Source: Parahaliea mediterranea (GTDB lineage Bacteria; Pseudomonadota; Gammaproteobacteria; Pseudomonadales; Halieaceae). Taken from it: 64,000 nt of DNA. Positions 11,473-20,639 of this stretch are shown here, one piece after another. The notes under the pieces are model-generated. The model saw only the letters and a list, made by a program, of their open reading frames with translations, was not told the DNA's origin and did not search any database. The stretch covers positions 1 to 64,000 of the forward strand of contig NZ_JAFKCZ010000002.1 in assembly GCF_017255185.1 (NCBI RefSeq). Direction: 5' to 3'. Within the stretch, counting starts at the first letter, position 1, and the number at the start of each line of letters is the position of its first letter. The position numbers were made by a program, and so were the translations under genes.

Positions 11473-12903
11473 ATGCCGCGCGGAATGCCCATGCCCAATA
11501 CCGCCACAATCACCTTCCACGGCGCCGCCCGCGAGGTCACCGGCTCCTGCCACCTGCTGGAGACCGCCGACGGCCGACACCTGCTGCTGGACTGCGGCAT
11601 GCACCAGGGCGGCGACGCGGTCGATCGCATCCAGGATGAAAAATTTCCCTTCGATCCCGCGGCCATCGACGCCGTGGTGCTGTCCCATGCGCACCTGGAT
11701 CACTCCGGCCTGCTGCCGTTGCTGGTACGCCGTGGTTTTTCCGGCCCCATCCACTGCACTCGCGCCACCGCGGACCTGCTCGACATCATGCTGCACGATT
11801 CGGCCGGCCTCTACCTTCGCGATCTGGAAAAAGAGAACCTGCGCCGGGCCCGGCGCGGACGCAAGCCCGTGGAGCCAGCCTACGAGCGGCGCGATGTCGA
11901 GCGGGTCCTGCGCGCGTGCAGCGGGCAGGCCTACGGCGACACCGTCGAGCTGTTCCCGGGGTGCCGGCTGCGGTTCCACGACGCCGGCCACATCCTGGGC
12001 TCCGCCATCGTCGAGCTGCGCCTGTCCAGCGACGGCGACGAGCGTACCCTCGTGTTCTCCGGCGACCTGGGGCGCAAGGGCTCGGTGCTGATGAACGACC
12101 CGGCCCGACCCGAGCGGGCCGACCTGCTGTTGCTGGAGAGTACCTACGGTGACCGCGAGCACCGGGGCGAGGCGGACACCCTGCAGGAGCTGGGCGACAT
12201 CCTGCGGCGCACCTGGCGCCGCGGCGGCAATGTCATGATCCCCGCCTTCGCCGTCGGCCGTACCCAGGAACTGCTGTTCCACCTCGGGGCGCTCTACCAC
12301 AGCGGCGAGCTGGACGGCTGGCAGGTCTTTCTCGACAGCCCCATGGCGATCGCCGTGACCCGGGTCTACGACCGCTGGCTGCAGGCCCTGGACGACGCGG
12401 ACATCAAGCAGCTCAGCGATGTCCACCGGACCTCGCTGGCCAAGTTCCTGCCCACTCTCAAGCTCGCCGAGGACACCGAGGAATCAATGGCGATCAACCG
12501 CATCAAGAGCGGCGCCATCATCATCGCCGGCAGCGGTATGTGCACCGGCGGCCGCATCCGGCATCACTTCAAGCAACGCATCTGGGACAGCCGCAACACC
12601 ATCATCTTTGCCGGCTTCCAGGCCCGCGGCACCCTGGGCCGGCTGCTGGTGGACGGCGCCCGCGAGATCCGCATGTTCGGCGAACCCTACGTGGTCAAGG
12701 CGGAAATCGAGACCCTGGGTTGCTTCTCGGCCCACGCCGGCCAGGGCGAGTTGATTGACTGGGCCGCGCATTTCCAGCCCCCGCCGCGGATCGCCCTGGT
12801 GCACGGCGAGGAAGAGGCCCAGGAGGTACTGGCGGGACGCCTGCGACAGGAGCACGGACTGTCGGTCACCATCCCCGACAAGGGCGATCGCATCGAAGTG
12901 TAA
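11473..12903 (+). CDS. MBL-fold/beta-CASP RNase-like protein
   Basis: The 476-residue protein has the metallo-beta-lactamase motif SHAHLDHSG (two-metal site), SGDLGRKG further on, and the beta-CASP and C-terminal segments (SGMCTGGRIRHHF, ARGTLGRLL, CFSAHAGQGEL) of the YSH1/CPSF73-like exonuclease family. Such proteins cleave or trim RNA; the actual substrate is unknown. ATG codons at 11485 and 11491 are alternative starts, and a GAGG about 10 bp before 11473 supports the first. In other proteobacteria this type often occurs with USP, Lon-like and phosphorylase genes, as here. Confidence 0.85.
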   Translation: MPRGMPMPNTATITFHGAAREVTGSCHLLETADGRHLLLDCGMHQGGDAVDRIQDEKFPFDPAAIDAVVLSHAHLDHSGLLPLLVRRGFSGPIHCTRATADLLDIMLHDSAGLYLRDLEKENLRRARRGRKPVEPAYERRDVERVLRACSGQAYGDTVELFPGCRLRFHDAGHILGSAIVELRLSSDGDERTLVFSGDLGRKGSVLMNDPARPERADLLLLESTYGDREHRGEADTLQELGDILRRTWRRGGNVMIPAFAVGRTQELLFHLGALYHSGELDGWQVFLDSPMAIAVTRVYDRWLQALDDADIKQLSDVHRTSLAKFLPTLKLAEDTEESMAINRIKSGAIIIAGSGMCTGGRIRHHFKQRIWDSRNTIIFAGFQARGTLGRLLVDGAREIRMFGEPYVVKAEIETLGCFSAHAGQGELIDWAAHFQPPPRIALVHGEEEAQEVLAGRLRQEHGLSVTIPDKGDRIEV

Positions 12904-12933
12904 ATCTGGCCCCACGGGTCCTCCCCGGCCCGT

Positions 12934-13710
12934 TCAGCTGACCACCAGCAGCTGCCCCCGGGCGCTGGCCAGCGCGTGTTCAAAGGCATCCGGGGAAATC
13001 CCCTCCAGGGCCGCGCGGGGTAAAATCAACAGGTCGTAGCCCGAACGGCGAATCAGCGCCAGCACCCCCGCCGGGCTCAAATCGTCCTGGTGCAGCAGAT
13101 GCGGGCGAATACCCCGCTGGCCGAGACCCTGCAACCGCGAGGGCTCCGGCGCCCGCGGCGACAGCACATAGACAGCCCCCACCATCGCCGCGCCAACCAG
13201 TGCCCGCGCCATTGCCACGATGGCGGCGTCGTAGCCGGCCACCCCCAGCAGCAGGCCCAGCCGGGGGATCGCCACCCGGGCGGCGCCGGCCGGCCGCGCC
13301 GGACCACCCACCCGTCCCGGCAAAAACAGGTTGAGCCGTTCCCCCCGCTGCAACACCGCCTGCAGCCCGGCGCCGCTGACCGCCTCGTAGCTCAGGCCCA
13401 CCCGGTTATGGGTGGCCAGTTCGTCGAGCAGGCGCTGAGTCTGCCGGCTAATCCGCGCGAAACGGGCGCGCACCTGCTGCGGTAGAAATTCTCGCTCGGT
13501 ACCGCCGGCGAGCACGATTTCGGTGGTGAAAGGCAGATCGGCCACCCGCTGCAATCGCGGATCGTCGACAATCAGGCCGAGCAGCCGGCAATCGAGCTGG
13601 CCGGCGATGCGCACCAAAGCCTCGAGTACCGGCCGCCTGACACCGTAAAGGTCTATCGGCAAGACAATAGTGTTGGCCGGCTGTCGGTCACTCACGGTGG
13701 TCGCGCTCAC
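12934..13710 (-). CDS. Universal-stress-protein-like protein
   Basis: This 258-residue protein starts with NTIVLPIDLYGVRRPVLEALVRIAGQL, typical of a UspA-type Rossmann fold, and continues with LLGLIVDDPRLQRV. A second half (from about 150) has GLLLGVAGYDAA and ends YDLLILPRAAL...GQLLVVS, as in the last strand of Usp domains. A clear G-2x-G-9x-G ATP-binding signature is not obvious. Its start overlaps the end of the Lon-like gene by 23 bp, implying coupled expression. The assignment is by fold resemblance. Confidence 0.6.
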   Translation of the reverse strand: MSATTVSDRQPANTIVLPIDLYGVRRPVLEALVRIAGQLDCRLLGLIVDDPRLQRVADLPFTTEIVLAGGTEREFLPQQVRARFARISRQTQRLLDELATHNRVGLSYEAVSGAGLQAVLQRGERLNLFLPGRVGGPARPAGAARVAIPRLGLLLGVAGYDAAIVAMARALVGAAMVGAVYVLSPRAPEPSRLQGLGQRGIRPHLLHQDDLSPAGVLALIRRSGYDLLILPRAALEGISPDAFEHALASARGQLLVVS

Positions 13711-16105
13711 TGTCTTGCGGCTTCAAGGCGTAGCGGCGCGCCAGCCGCTGCAGGGCATCGACCCGCGCCGAGACCCGGGCATCGATGGAGGCCACGCTGT
13801 ACCCGGTCATCAATTCCAGGGCCTGGTCGATCGTCGCCGCGCTGTAGATGTGGAACTGGCCCGCGCTCACCGCCTCGCGCACGTCCCGGCGCAGCATCAG
13901 GTGCACCTCGTTGGCGCGGGGCACGACCACGCCCTGGCTGCCGCTGAGCCCCCGCACCCGGCAGATATCGAAAAAGCCCTCGATCTTCTCGTTGACACCG
14001 CCGATGGCCTGCACGGTGCCGTGCTGGTTCAGCGAACCGGTGACGGCCAGGTCCTGGCGCACCGGGATGGCGGCGATGGCCGAGACCAGGGCAACCAGTT
14101 CCGCCACCGAGGCACTGTCGCCCTCGATGCCGCCGTAGGACTGCTCGAACACCAGGCTCGCCGACAGCGGCAGGGGCCGCTCCCGGGCATAGCGATCGGC
14201 CAGCAGGGCGCTGATGATCATCACCGCCTTGGAGTGGATCTTGCCGCCCAGGTCCACTTCCCGCTCGATATCCAGCACCCTGCCCGCCCCCAGTCGCGCG
14301 GTGGCGGTGATGCGGGTGGGCTTGCCGAAGGCGTAATCCCCCAGCAGGTAGACCGACAGCCCGTTGACCTGGCCCACGACACTGCCCTCGGTCGCCACCA
14401 GCATGATGTCCCGGAGAATCCCCTCCTGGGAGCGCTCCCGGAGCTGGTCGAGGCGGCGAATGGCCGCCTCGATCGCCGCGTCAACGTGGCTCGCGGCGAT
14501 GCGGCCGGCGCCCGCCCGCCGCGCCAGGAAATCGCTCTCGGCCAGCAGGTTCTGCAGCCGGCCCCGGTGCAAGCTGAGCTTGGCACTGTCCTCCATCCGC
14601 CGGGCGGCGTGCTCGATCACCCGCGCCACCGCGGAGCGGTCCAGTTCCAGCAGGTTGTTTTCCGCCGCGAGCGTGTGCAACATGCGCGCGAACAGCAGCG
14701 TACTCTCGGGGCCCCGATCGACGTCCTCCGCCATGTCGGCCACGACCTTGAACAGCGCCGCGAACTCCGGGTCGTACTCCTGCAGCAAGTAAAACAGGTT
14801 GCGGTCGCCCACCAGCAGCACCTTGATATCCAGCGGCACCGGTTCCGGATCCAGCTGCACCGTGGCGACAAGGCTGAACTGCGCGTCCAGCGACTGGATG
14901 CGCAACTCCCGCGCCATCAGGGCCCGTTTCAGGCCGGTCCAGGCGAAGGGGTTGGTGAGCACCTTGTCCGCGTCCAGCACCAGGTACCCGCCGTTGGCCC
15001 GGTGCAGGGCGCCGGGTTTGATCAGGGTAAAATCGGTGACCAGGGCGCCCATCTGCGACAGGTGTTCCGAGCGCCCCAACAGATTGGCAAAAGTCGGGTT
15101 GTCCTCGTACACCACCGGCGCGCCGCTCGAATCCCTGTTGTCGACCAGCACATTGACGCTGTAGCGGGGGAACTCGCGCACCCGGTCCTTGAGGTTCTCG
15201 GGGATGGCGGATTCCTCCCGCGTCTCGGTAAAGGCCTCCGCTTCCTCCAGCACATCGTTGTGCACCGCCTCCAGGTAGGCCGCCACTGCCTCGTGCTCCC
15301 GGTACTTGCGCTTGAGCTCGGCGAACAGGGGGTCGATCGCCATCTGGCTGAATTCGCGGTTGAGCTGGCGGAAGCGCTCGCGGCTCTCCTTGCGCTGGCC
15401 GGGCAGGGCTCGCACCACGCCCTTCAGTTCGTCCTTGAGCTGCTCGATCAGCGCCATGGTGTCTTTCTTTTCCGCCTCGGGCAGCGCCTCGAAATCCTGC
15501 GGCGACAGCACTTCGCCCTCGCGAGTGGGCGCGAGGGTGTAGCCCGAGGGCGTCTGGATCATGGCGATATTGTGCTGCGCCGCCCGCTCGCTCAAGTCCT
15601 GGAGCATGGCGCGCTCCTGCTCCCGGTAATTCTCGCTAAGCTCCTCCACCCTGGCCTGGTACTCGTCGCTCTGGAAGGTTGCCGGCAACGTCGCCAGCAG
15701 GTCCTCCACGGCCTGGGCCATATCCCGGCGCAGTTCGCAGCCCAGCCCCCTGGGCAACTGCAGGACCAGGGGACTGTCGGGGGACTCGAAGTTGTTGACG
15801 TAACACCAGTCGTACACCGCGTGGTGGTCGCGTTGCGCGGCCTCCGCCAGAATTCCCTGCAACAACTCGCGCTTGCCGACACCACTGCTGCCCATCAGGT
15901 AGAGGTTGTAACCGGGATGCCCGATGGCGAGGCCGAAAGTCAACGCCTCCACCGCCCGCTCCTGGCCCAGCTGGCGCGCCAGCGGTTCCAGTTCCGCGGT
16001 ACTGTCGAAGTTGAGCTCCGCCGGGTCACAGTGTCGATACAAACGCTCCGGCGCCAGGGGCGGGTAGGCCGGGGCCGGTAGCAGAGGGGGCATCGAATCG
16101 GGCAT
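13688..16105 (-). CDS. Lon-type ATP-dependent protease (LonB/LonC-like)
   Basis: The 805-residue protein has a Walker A motif GSSGVGKR near residue 60, a long helical insert, a Walker B-like LVLDADKVL, and a C-terminal Lon protease domain. The catalytic dyad is Ser664 (EGDSASVAEL) and Lys707 (GGVNEKIEGF), 43 residues apart as in E. coli Lon. The N-terminal Lon substrate domain is missing, so it belongs to the AAA_32/Lon-like group rather than housekeeping Lon. MPDSMPP at 16105 is preferred to the frame start at 16150. It overlaps the downstream USP-like gene. Confidence 0.88.
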   Translation of the reverse strand: MPDSMPPLLPAPAYPPLAPERLYRHCDPAELNFDSTAELEPLARQLGQERAVEALTFGLAIGHPGYNLYLMGSSGVGKRELLQGILAEAAQRDHHAVYDWCYVNNFESPDSPLVLQLPRGLGCELRRDMAQAVEDLLATLPATFQSDEYQARVEELSENYREQERAMLQDLSERAAQHNIAMIQTPSGYTLAPTREGEVLSPQDFEALPEAEKKDTMALIEQLKDELKGVVRALPGQRKESRERFRQLNREFSQMAIDPLFAELKRKYREHEAVAAYLEAVHNDVLEEAEAFTETREESAIPENLKDRVREFPRYSVNVLVDNRDSSGAPVVYEDNPTFANLLGRSEHLSQMGALVTDFTLIKPGALHRANGGYLVLDADKVLTNPFAWTGLKRALMARELRIQSLDAQFSLVATVQLDPEPVPLDIKVLLVGDRNLFYLLQEYDPEFAALFKVVADMAEDVDRGPESTLLFARMLHTLAAENNLLELDRSAVARVIEHAARRMEDSAKLSLHRGRLQNLLAESDFLARRAGAGRIAASHVDAAIEAAIRRLDQLRERSQEGILRDIMLVATEGSVVGQVNGLSVYLLGDYAFGKPTRITATARLGAGRVLDIEREVDLGGKIHSKAVMIISALLADRYARERPLPLSASLVFEQSYGGIEGDSASVAELVALVSAIAAIPVRQDLAVTGSLNQHGTVQAIGGVNEKIEGFFDICRVRGLSGSQGVVVPRANEVHLMLRRDVREAVSAGQFHIYSAATIDQALELMTGYSVASIDARVSARVDALQRLARRYALKPQDSERDHRE

Positions 16106-16176
16106 ATTTAGTAATCGCCAGTTTTTCCAGTTGTTGCAAGCATAGACCACGGCGCGCGGCCATCACCTGATCCAGA

Positions 16177-17370
16177 TCAGCAAACGGGCTGGTGGTTCCC
16201 CTGACCGGACCGGTCCAGGACTGCCCGCGACACCAGCGGCCCCACCAGCTCGAACAGCACCGTGGCGGCGATCACCACCGGCAACAATTGGTCCTCCAAC
16301 CCCGGGTACAGCTCGGCGGCAACGAAGGCCATCGCCAGGGCGACCCCGGCCTGGGGCAGCAGCGCCAGGCCCATCCAGCGCGACAGGCCGCTATCCACCC
16401 AGGCGGGCAGGGCCGCCAGCCAACCGCCCAACAGGCGGCCCGCGACGCGCATCGCCAGGTAGGCCAGCAGCAATCCGCCCATCCCGGTGAGGGCGTCCAC
16501 GGTCAGGTAGGCACCACAAAAAATGAAAAACAACGCCAGGAAGGGCCACTCGATCTCCTCCACCGCGTGAAACGGGCGCAGGTGGTGTCGCGCCCGGTTG
16601 ACCACGGTTGCCCCCAGGGCCACGCAAGCCAGCAGGTGGGACAGGTGCAACCACTGGGCCAGGCCGGCGCAGAGCAACACCATGCCCAGGGCTTCGAGCA
16701 GCGTGGGTTCGCCGCGGCGAATGCGCCCGGACAGCAGGGCCATGGGCAGGCCGAGAGCTATCCCGAGCAGCACCGCGCCCACCAATTCCACCGCCGTGTC
16801 GCCCAGAATTTCGACGGCGGACACACCCGCCTCCTCCGCATTCACCGCGCGCAGCGCCAGCACCGTGAGACTGAACAGGATCAGACCCCAGGCGTCGTCC
16901 ACCGCCACCACCCCCGCCAGTACGTCGGCGAAGGCGCTGCGGCGCTTCATCTCGCGAATCGCCTCAAAGGTGGCGGCGGGATCGGTGGCGGTGGCAATCG
17001 CCGCCAGCAGCAGGGCCGGCTCCAGCGCCACCCCCAGCAAGGCCAGGCCCAGGGCCACCACCGCATAGGTCACCAGCGCCTCCCACAGCGATACCCACAG
17101 GATCACCTTGCCCAACTGGCGCAGCACGTCGGCGGACAACTTACCGCCCACCAGGAATCCCACCATGGACAGGGCCAGCACCGACACGAAATCGAAGCTG
17201 CGCGCGGAGCGCGGATCCAACACGCCGGCAACCGAAGGCCCCAACAGGAAGCCGAGCAATATCAACAGGGAGATGCGCGGCAGCCGCGTGTGGCGCCCCA
17301 GCGCTTCGGCCAGGAGGGCCAACAGCATCAAGCCGCCGAGGGTGATCAGTTCGAGGGGCAGGTGGTTCAT
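16177..17370 (-). CDS. Cation:proton antiporter (CPA family)
   Basis: The 397-residue protein is almost entirely hydrophobic, with about 12 membrane segments. It has the sequences GFLLGPSVAG, AIATATDPAATFEAIREMK and VDDAWGLILFSL, in which the acidic residues of the TDPA and VDDAWG helices correspond to the ion-binding core of CPA antiporters. It probably exchanges Na+ or K+ for H+ across the inner membrane. No TrkA-N or other regulatory tail is attached. It sits between the Lon-like and phosphorylase genes on the same strand. Confidence 0.82.
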   Translation of the reverse strand: MNHLPLELITLGGLMLLALLAEALGRHTRLPRISLLILLGFLLGPSVAGVLDPRSARSFDFVSVLALSMVGFLVGGKLSADVLRQLGKVILWVSLWEALVTYAVVALGLALLGVALEPALLLAAIATATDPAATFEAIREMKRRSAFADVLAGVVAVDDAWGLILFSLTVLALRAVNAEEAGVSAVEILGDTAVELVGAVLLGIALGLPMALLSGRIRRGEPTLLEALGMVLLCAGLAQWLHLSHLLACVALGATVVNRARHHLRPFHAVEEIEWPFLALFFIFCGAYLTVDALTGMGGLLLAYLAMRVAGRLLGGWLAALPAWVDSGLSRWMGLALLPQAGVALAMAFVAAELYPGLEDQLLPVVIAATVLFELVGPLVSRAVLDRSGQGNHQPVC

Positions 17371-17449
17371 CGCCAGTGGTCACGCGCCAGTGGGCCACCC
17401 CCGATGGCGCGACAGCGCTTGCACCATCCCCCGGCGCCGCCGGCGGCCA

Positions 17450-18958
17450 CTAGATCAAATCCTCTTCCACCGACAGGCACTCCGGGTGATTGGCCAGGAA
17501 ATCCAGGGCGTACTCCAACGACCCGCGGGATTCGGCGTGTACCGTAAACAGGGGCGCGCCGGGTTCGACCCGGTCCCCGAGGCGCACCGCGAGGACCAGG
17601 CCGGCCGCCGGGTCCGCCGGCGCGCCGGCCAATTTGGCCAGCTTGGCGATACTGCGGGTATTCATGTGCGCGACGGTCCCGTGATGCATGGCCACCACCG
17701 TGTGCCGGTGACGGGCCACCGGGGGTTCGCGCAGCCCGCCCTGGGCCTCGCAGATGGCGCGAAACTTGTCCCAGGCGCGACCGCTGGCCAGGGATTCGCC
17801 CGCTTGCGCCAGCCCCTCCCCGGGCGCGGCCACGCCGCCGAGTTCGAGGATTTCACCAGCCAGGACCAATGCGCGTTCGCGCAGGTCGCCGGGCGCGTCC
17901 TCCCGGTTCTGCAACACCGCGAGGATGTCGCGGGCCTCCAGCGCGGGCCCGATACCGCGGCCGACCGCCTGCACGCCGTCGCTGGTGTGCACCCGAACCG
18001 CCAGCCCCATCGCCTCCCCGGTGGCCACCAGGTGGTGCTCCAGGCGCTGCGCCATCTCCGGGTTGCGCACTTTGGCGGTGGGTCCCACCGGCATATCCAC
18101 CAGCACGTGGGTCGAGCCCGCCGCGACTTTCTTGCTGAGAATCGACGCCACCAACTGTCCCTCGCTGTCGAGATCCAGGGCGCGCTCCACGCGGATAATG
18201 GTATCGTCCACCGGACTCAGGCTGACCGATCCGCCCCACACGATGCAGCCGCCCTCCTGCTCCACCACCCGGCGCATGCCACGGGTGTCCAGGTCCACCG
18301 GCGCCAGGGTCGCCATGGTGTCGGCGGTGCCGGCCGGCGAGGTGATGGCCCGGGAGGAGGTCTTGGGCATCAACAGCCCGGCGCTGGCCACAATGGGGAC
18401 GACAATAGGCGTGGTGCGGTTGCCGGGCAGGCCGCCGACACAGTGCTTGTCCATCACCCGGGGCCGGCCCCAGTCGAGGCGATCTCCGGCGTCGACCATG
18501 GCCCGGGTCAGCGCGGTAATCTCCGCGAGATCGAGCCTGCTGCCGGCACACGCGGTGACGTAGGCCGCCAGCTCGATATCAGCGTAGCGCCCCTCGTGGA
18601 TATCGCGGATGATCCGCCGCGCCGCCGCCTCTTCCAGGGGCCGGCCGTAGAGCTTGCCGCGCACGTCGCTCATCGACTCCACCGGACGCGGGTGGCTGAA
18701 GCACAGGCGCTCGTCGGGGGCGGGCCGCAGCAGGCGCCAGGCGGCCTCCGACAGGCCGGCCTCGGTCGGCGCCAGCAAGTCCGAGCGGATGGTGTTCAGG
18801 GTGGCGATGACCGAGCGACCACCGCAGGACACCCGCACCCTGGACTGGGCGTTAAAGCCCTCGGCGCGGCACACCGGACTGTCCTGGCGCAGGTAGGCCA
18901 CCGGCTCCTGGTAGGTATCGATACCCAGCCGCCGGGGGAAAAGTCCGTCATCCGCCAT
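17450..18958 (-). CDS. Thymidine/AMP phosphorylase family protein, archaeal type
   Basis: The 502-residue protein has the nucleoside phosphorylase core with DKHCVGGLPGNRTTPIV (phosphate and base site) and SSRAITSPAGTADTM. These are the forms seen in archaeal AMP phosphorylase/thymidine phosphorylase (DeoA-like 2), and it has the extra N-terminal domain of about 80 residues. Family enzymes phosphorolyse nucleosides or NMPs to ribose phosphates; which substrate is used cannot be told from sequence. The start MADDGLFPRRLG at 18958 is favoured because residues upstream to 19045 do not resemble the family. It is the first gene of a minus-strand run including the antiporter, Lon-like and USP-like genes. 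Confidence 0.82.
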   Translation of the reverse strand: MADDGLFPRRLGIDTYQEPVAYLRQDSPVCRAEGFNAQSRVRVSCGGRSVIATLNTIRSDLLAPTEAGLSEAAWRLLRPAPDERLCFSHPRPVESMSDVRGKLYGRPLEEAAARRIIRDIHEGRYADIELAAYVTACAGSRLDLAEITALTRAMVDAGDRLDWGRPRVMDKHCVGGLPGNRTTPIVVPIVASAGLLMPKTSSRAITSPAGTADTMATLAPVDLDTRGMRRVVEQEGGCIVWGGSVSLSPVDDTIIRVERALDLDSEGQLVASILSKKVAAGSTHVLVDMPVGPTAKVRNPEMAQRLEHHLVATGEAMGLAVRVHTSDGVQAVGRGIGPALEARDILAVLQNREDAPGDLRERALVLAGEILELGGVAAPGEGLAQAGESLASGRAWDKFRAICEAQGGLREPPVARHRHTVVAMHHGTVAHMNTRSIAKLAKLAGAPADPAAGLVLAVRLGDRVEPGAPLFTVHAESRGSLEYALDFLANHPECLSVEEDLI

Positions 18959-19124
18959 CAGTCTCAGCCCTGTACAGAGAAAGTTCAATCGGCCCGGTTT
19001 CAGCCGACACCAGCGGACTATGTCGCGGGATCGGCCACTGTGCAAGCACCGCCGCGCCCTTCAATTGCGTGGCCGCGTACTTTAAGATCGGCAACATAAT
19101 CTCCAGCTATTAAGGAACGCAATT

Positions 19125-19496
19125 ATGATTACTTCAAGGGCAGTGATGTTGGTACATGCCCTGGTGCTTGTCTGTGCCACCACCTTCTCCTCCGCCCAGG
19201 CCGCCGTGTTCTCCACCGCGGATTACCTGTCCCAGGCCGATCACGGAACCCATTTGGCCCGCGTCGAGGCCGCCCTGGCCCGCGATGACGTGCGCCAGCA
19301 GCTGGTCGCCCTGGGCGTGTCCCCGGCGCAGGCCGAGGCCCGCATTGCCGCGCTCAGCCCCGCCGAACTGCAACAACTCAATGCACGCATGGACGAGATG
19401 CCCGCCGGCGGTATCCTCGGCCTGATCGGCGCGGTGTTCATCGTGCTGTTGATCCTGGAAATCGTCGGCGTCACCGACGTGTTCAGCAAGATCTGA
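19125..19496 (+). CDS. PA2779-family protein
   Basis: The 123-residue protein has an N-terminal signal segment ending SSAQAA and a helical middle with AALARDDVRQQLVALGVSPAQAEARIAALSPAEL. One C-terminal membrane helix (ILGLIGAVFIVLLILEIVGV) follows and the protein ends DVFSKI. This organisation is that of the PA2779 family, whose function is unknown. The next gene, a PA2778-like peptidase, starts 9 bp downstream, the same pairing as in Pseudomonas. Confidence 0.8.
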   Translation: MITSRAVMLVHALVLVCATTFSSAQAAVFSTADYLSQADHGTHLARVEAALARDDVRQQLVALGVSPAQAEARIAALSPAELQQLNARMDEMPAGGILGLIGAVFIVLLILEIVGVTDVFSKI

Positions 19497-19505
19497 CGGC
19501 CCGCC

Positions 19506-20489
19506 GTGCCCTATCCGGGCCGGGGACGAAAACTGCCGCGGTTGGCGCCGCTCGTCGCTGCGCTGGGCCTGGTCGCATGTGCCGGCTCGCCCCTGCCGGC
19601 ACCGCCGGCGGCCGACAGCGCGAGCGTCCCCGGAGTGCCGTTTTTCCCGCAGTCGCGCTACCAGTGCGGGCCGGCGGCGCTGGCCACCACCTTGTGGCAC
19701 AGCGGGGTCGACGTGGATGCCGAGGCCCTGGCGCCCGCGGTTTACCTGCCGGCGCGCGAGGGCAGCCTGCAACCCGAGTTGCTGGCCGCGGTGCGGCGTC
19801 ACGGCCGCGTCCCCTACCGCATCCCCGGGACCGTGGACGCGCTGCTGGAGGAACTGACGGCGGGGCGCCCCGTTCTGGTGCTGCAAAACCAGGGCTTCGC
19901 CGCGCTGCCGCGCTGGCACTATGCGGTGGTGGTCGCCTACGACGCCCACCGGGGGCAATGGGTGCTGCGCTCGGGAACCGAGGGCCGGCGGCGGGAATCC
20001 CACGCCCTGTTCCTGCTGGGCTGGTCGCGGGCCGAGCGCTGGGCCATTGTCACCGCGCGCCCCGGCGAACTACCCGCCACCGTCACCCCGGACGAGGCCC
20101 TGCGCGCGCTCGCCGACGCCGAGGGACTGTTGCGCCCCGAGGCTGCCCTCGCCGCCTGGGAAACCTCGTTGTCGCGCTGGCCCGATCACGGCGACATCCG
20201 TTTTGCCACCGCCAACGCCGCGCGACGGGCCGGTCGCGACGGCCGCGCCGCCACCCTCTATCGGCAGTTGCTCGACCAGCGCCCGGCGCACCTCGCCGCG
20301 CGCAACAACTACGCCGACTTGCTGCTCGCACGGGGCTGTCATCACCGCGCCAGCACGGTGATCGCCCCCGCCCTGGAACAGTCGCCCGCCTCGCCCGGAC
20401 TGGGCGCCGCCCTGCGCGACACGGCCCGGGCAATCTCCCGCGCGGCGGCCTCCGCCCCGGCCATTTCCCCCTGCCCCCTTGGCGACTGA
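19506..20489 (+). CDS. PA2778-family C39-like cysteine peptidase lipoprotein with TPR tail
   Basis: The 327-residue protein starts with GTG, has a signal peptide with lipobox LVACAGS, and then a C39-like papain-fold domain. YQCGPAALATTL contains the expected catalytic Cys and RWHYAVVVAYD the His, with an Asp-containing region after it. The C-terminal half (about 200-300) has helical repeats such as LAARNNYADLLLARG typical of TPRs. It is predicted to act at a membrane face on an unknown peptide or protein. It probably shares a transcript with the PA2779-like gene. Confidence 0.8.
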   Translation: MPYPGRGRKLPRLAPLVAALGLVACAGSPLPAPPAADSASVPGVPFFPQSRYQCGPAALATTLWHSGVDVDAEALAPAVYLPAREGSLQPELLAAVRRHGRVPYRIPGTVDALLEELTAGRPVLVLQNQGFAALPRWHYAVVVAYDAHRGQWVLRSGTEGRRRESHALFLLGWSRAERWAIVTARPGELPATVTPDEALRALADAEGLLRPEAALAAWETSLSRWPDHGDIRFATANAARRAGRDGRAATLYRQLLDQRPAHLAARNNYADLLLARGCHHRASTVIAPALEQSPASPGLGAALRDTARAISRAAASAPAISPCPLGD

Positions 20490-20639
20490 TGGCGAGCGTC
20501 GCCAAACTGCAATAATTTCGTCACATAAATCCGCCATCATGCCCCGTCCGGGCTGTTCGCGCGCGGCCCGGTTGCCCGACGAATTCATACATTGACGAGA
20601 ACCAACGTCTTTCACAGACAAACCGGGGACGACCACTGC

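Noticed and set aside
13670-16081. An 803-codon plus-strand open frame across the Lon-like gene
   Set aside because: Complement of the real gene, in which the Lon dyad and Walker A are clear.
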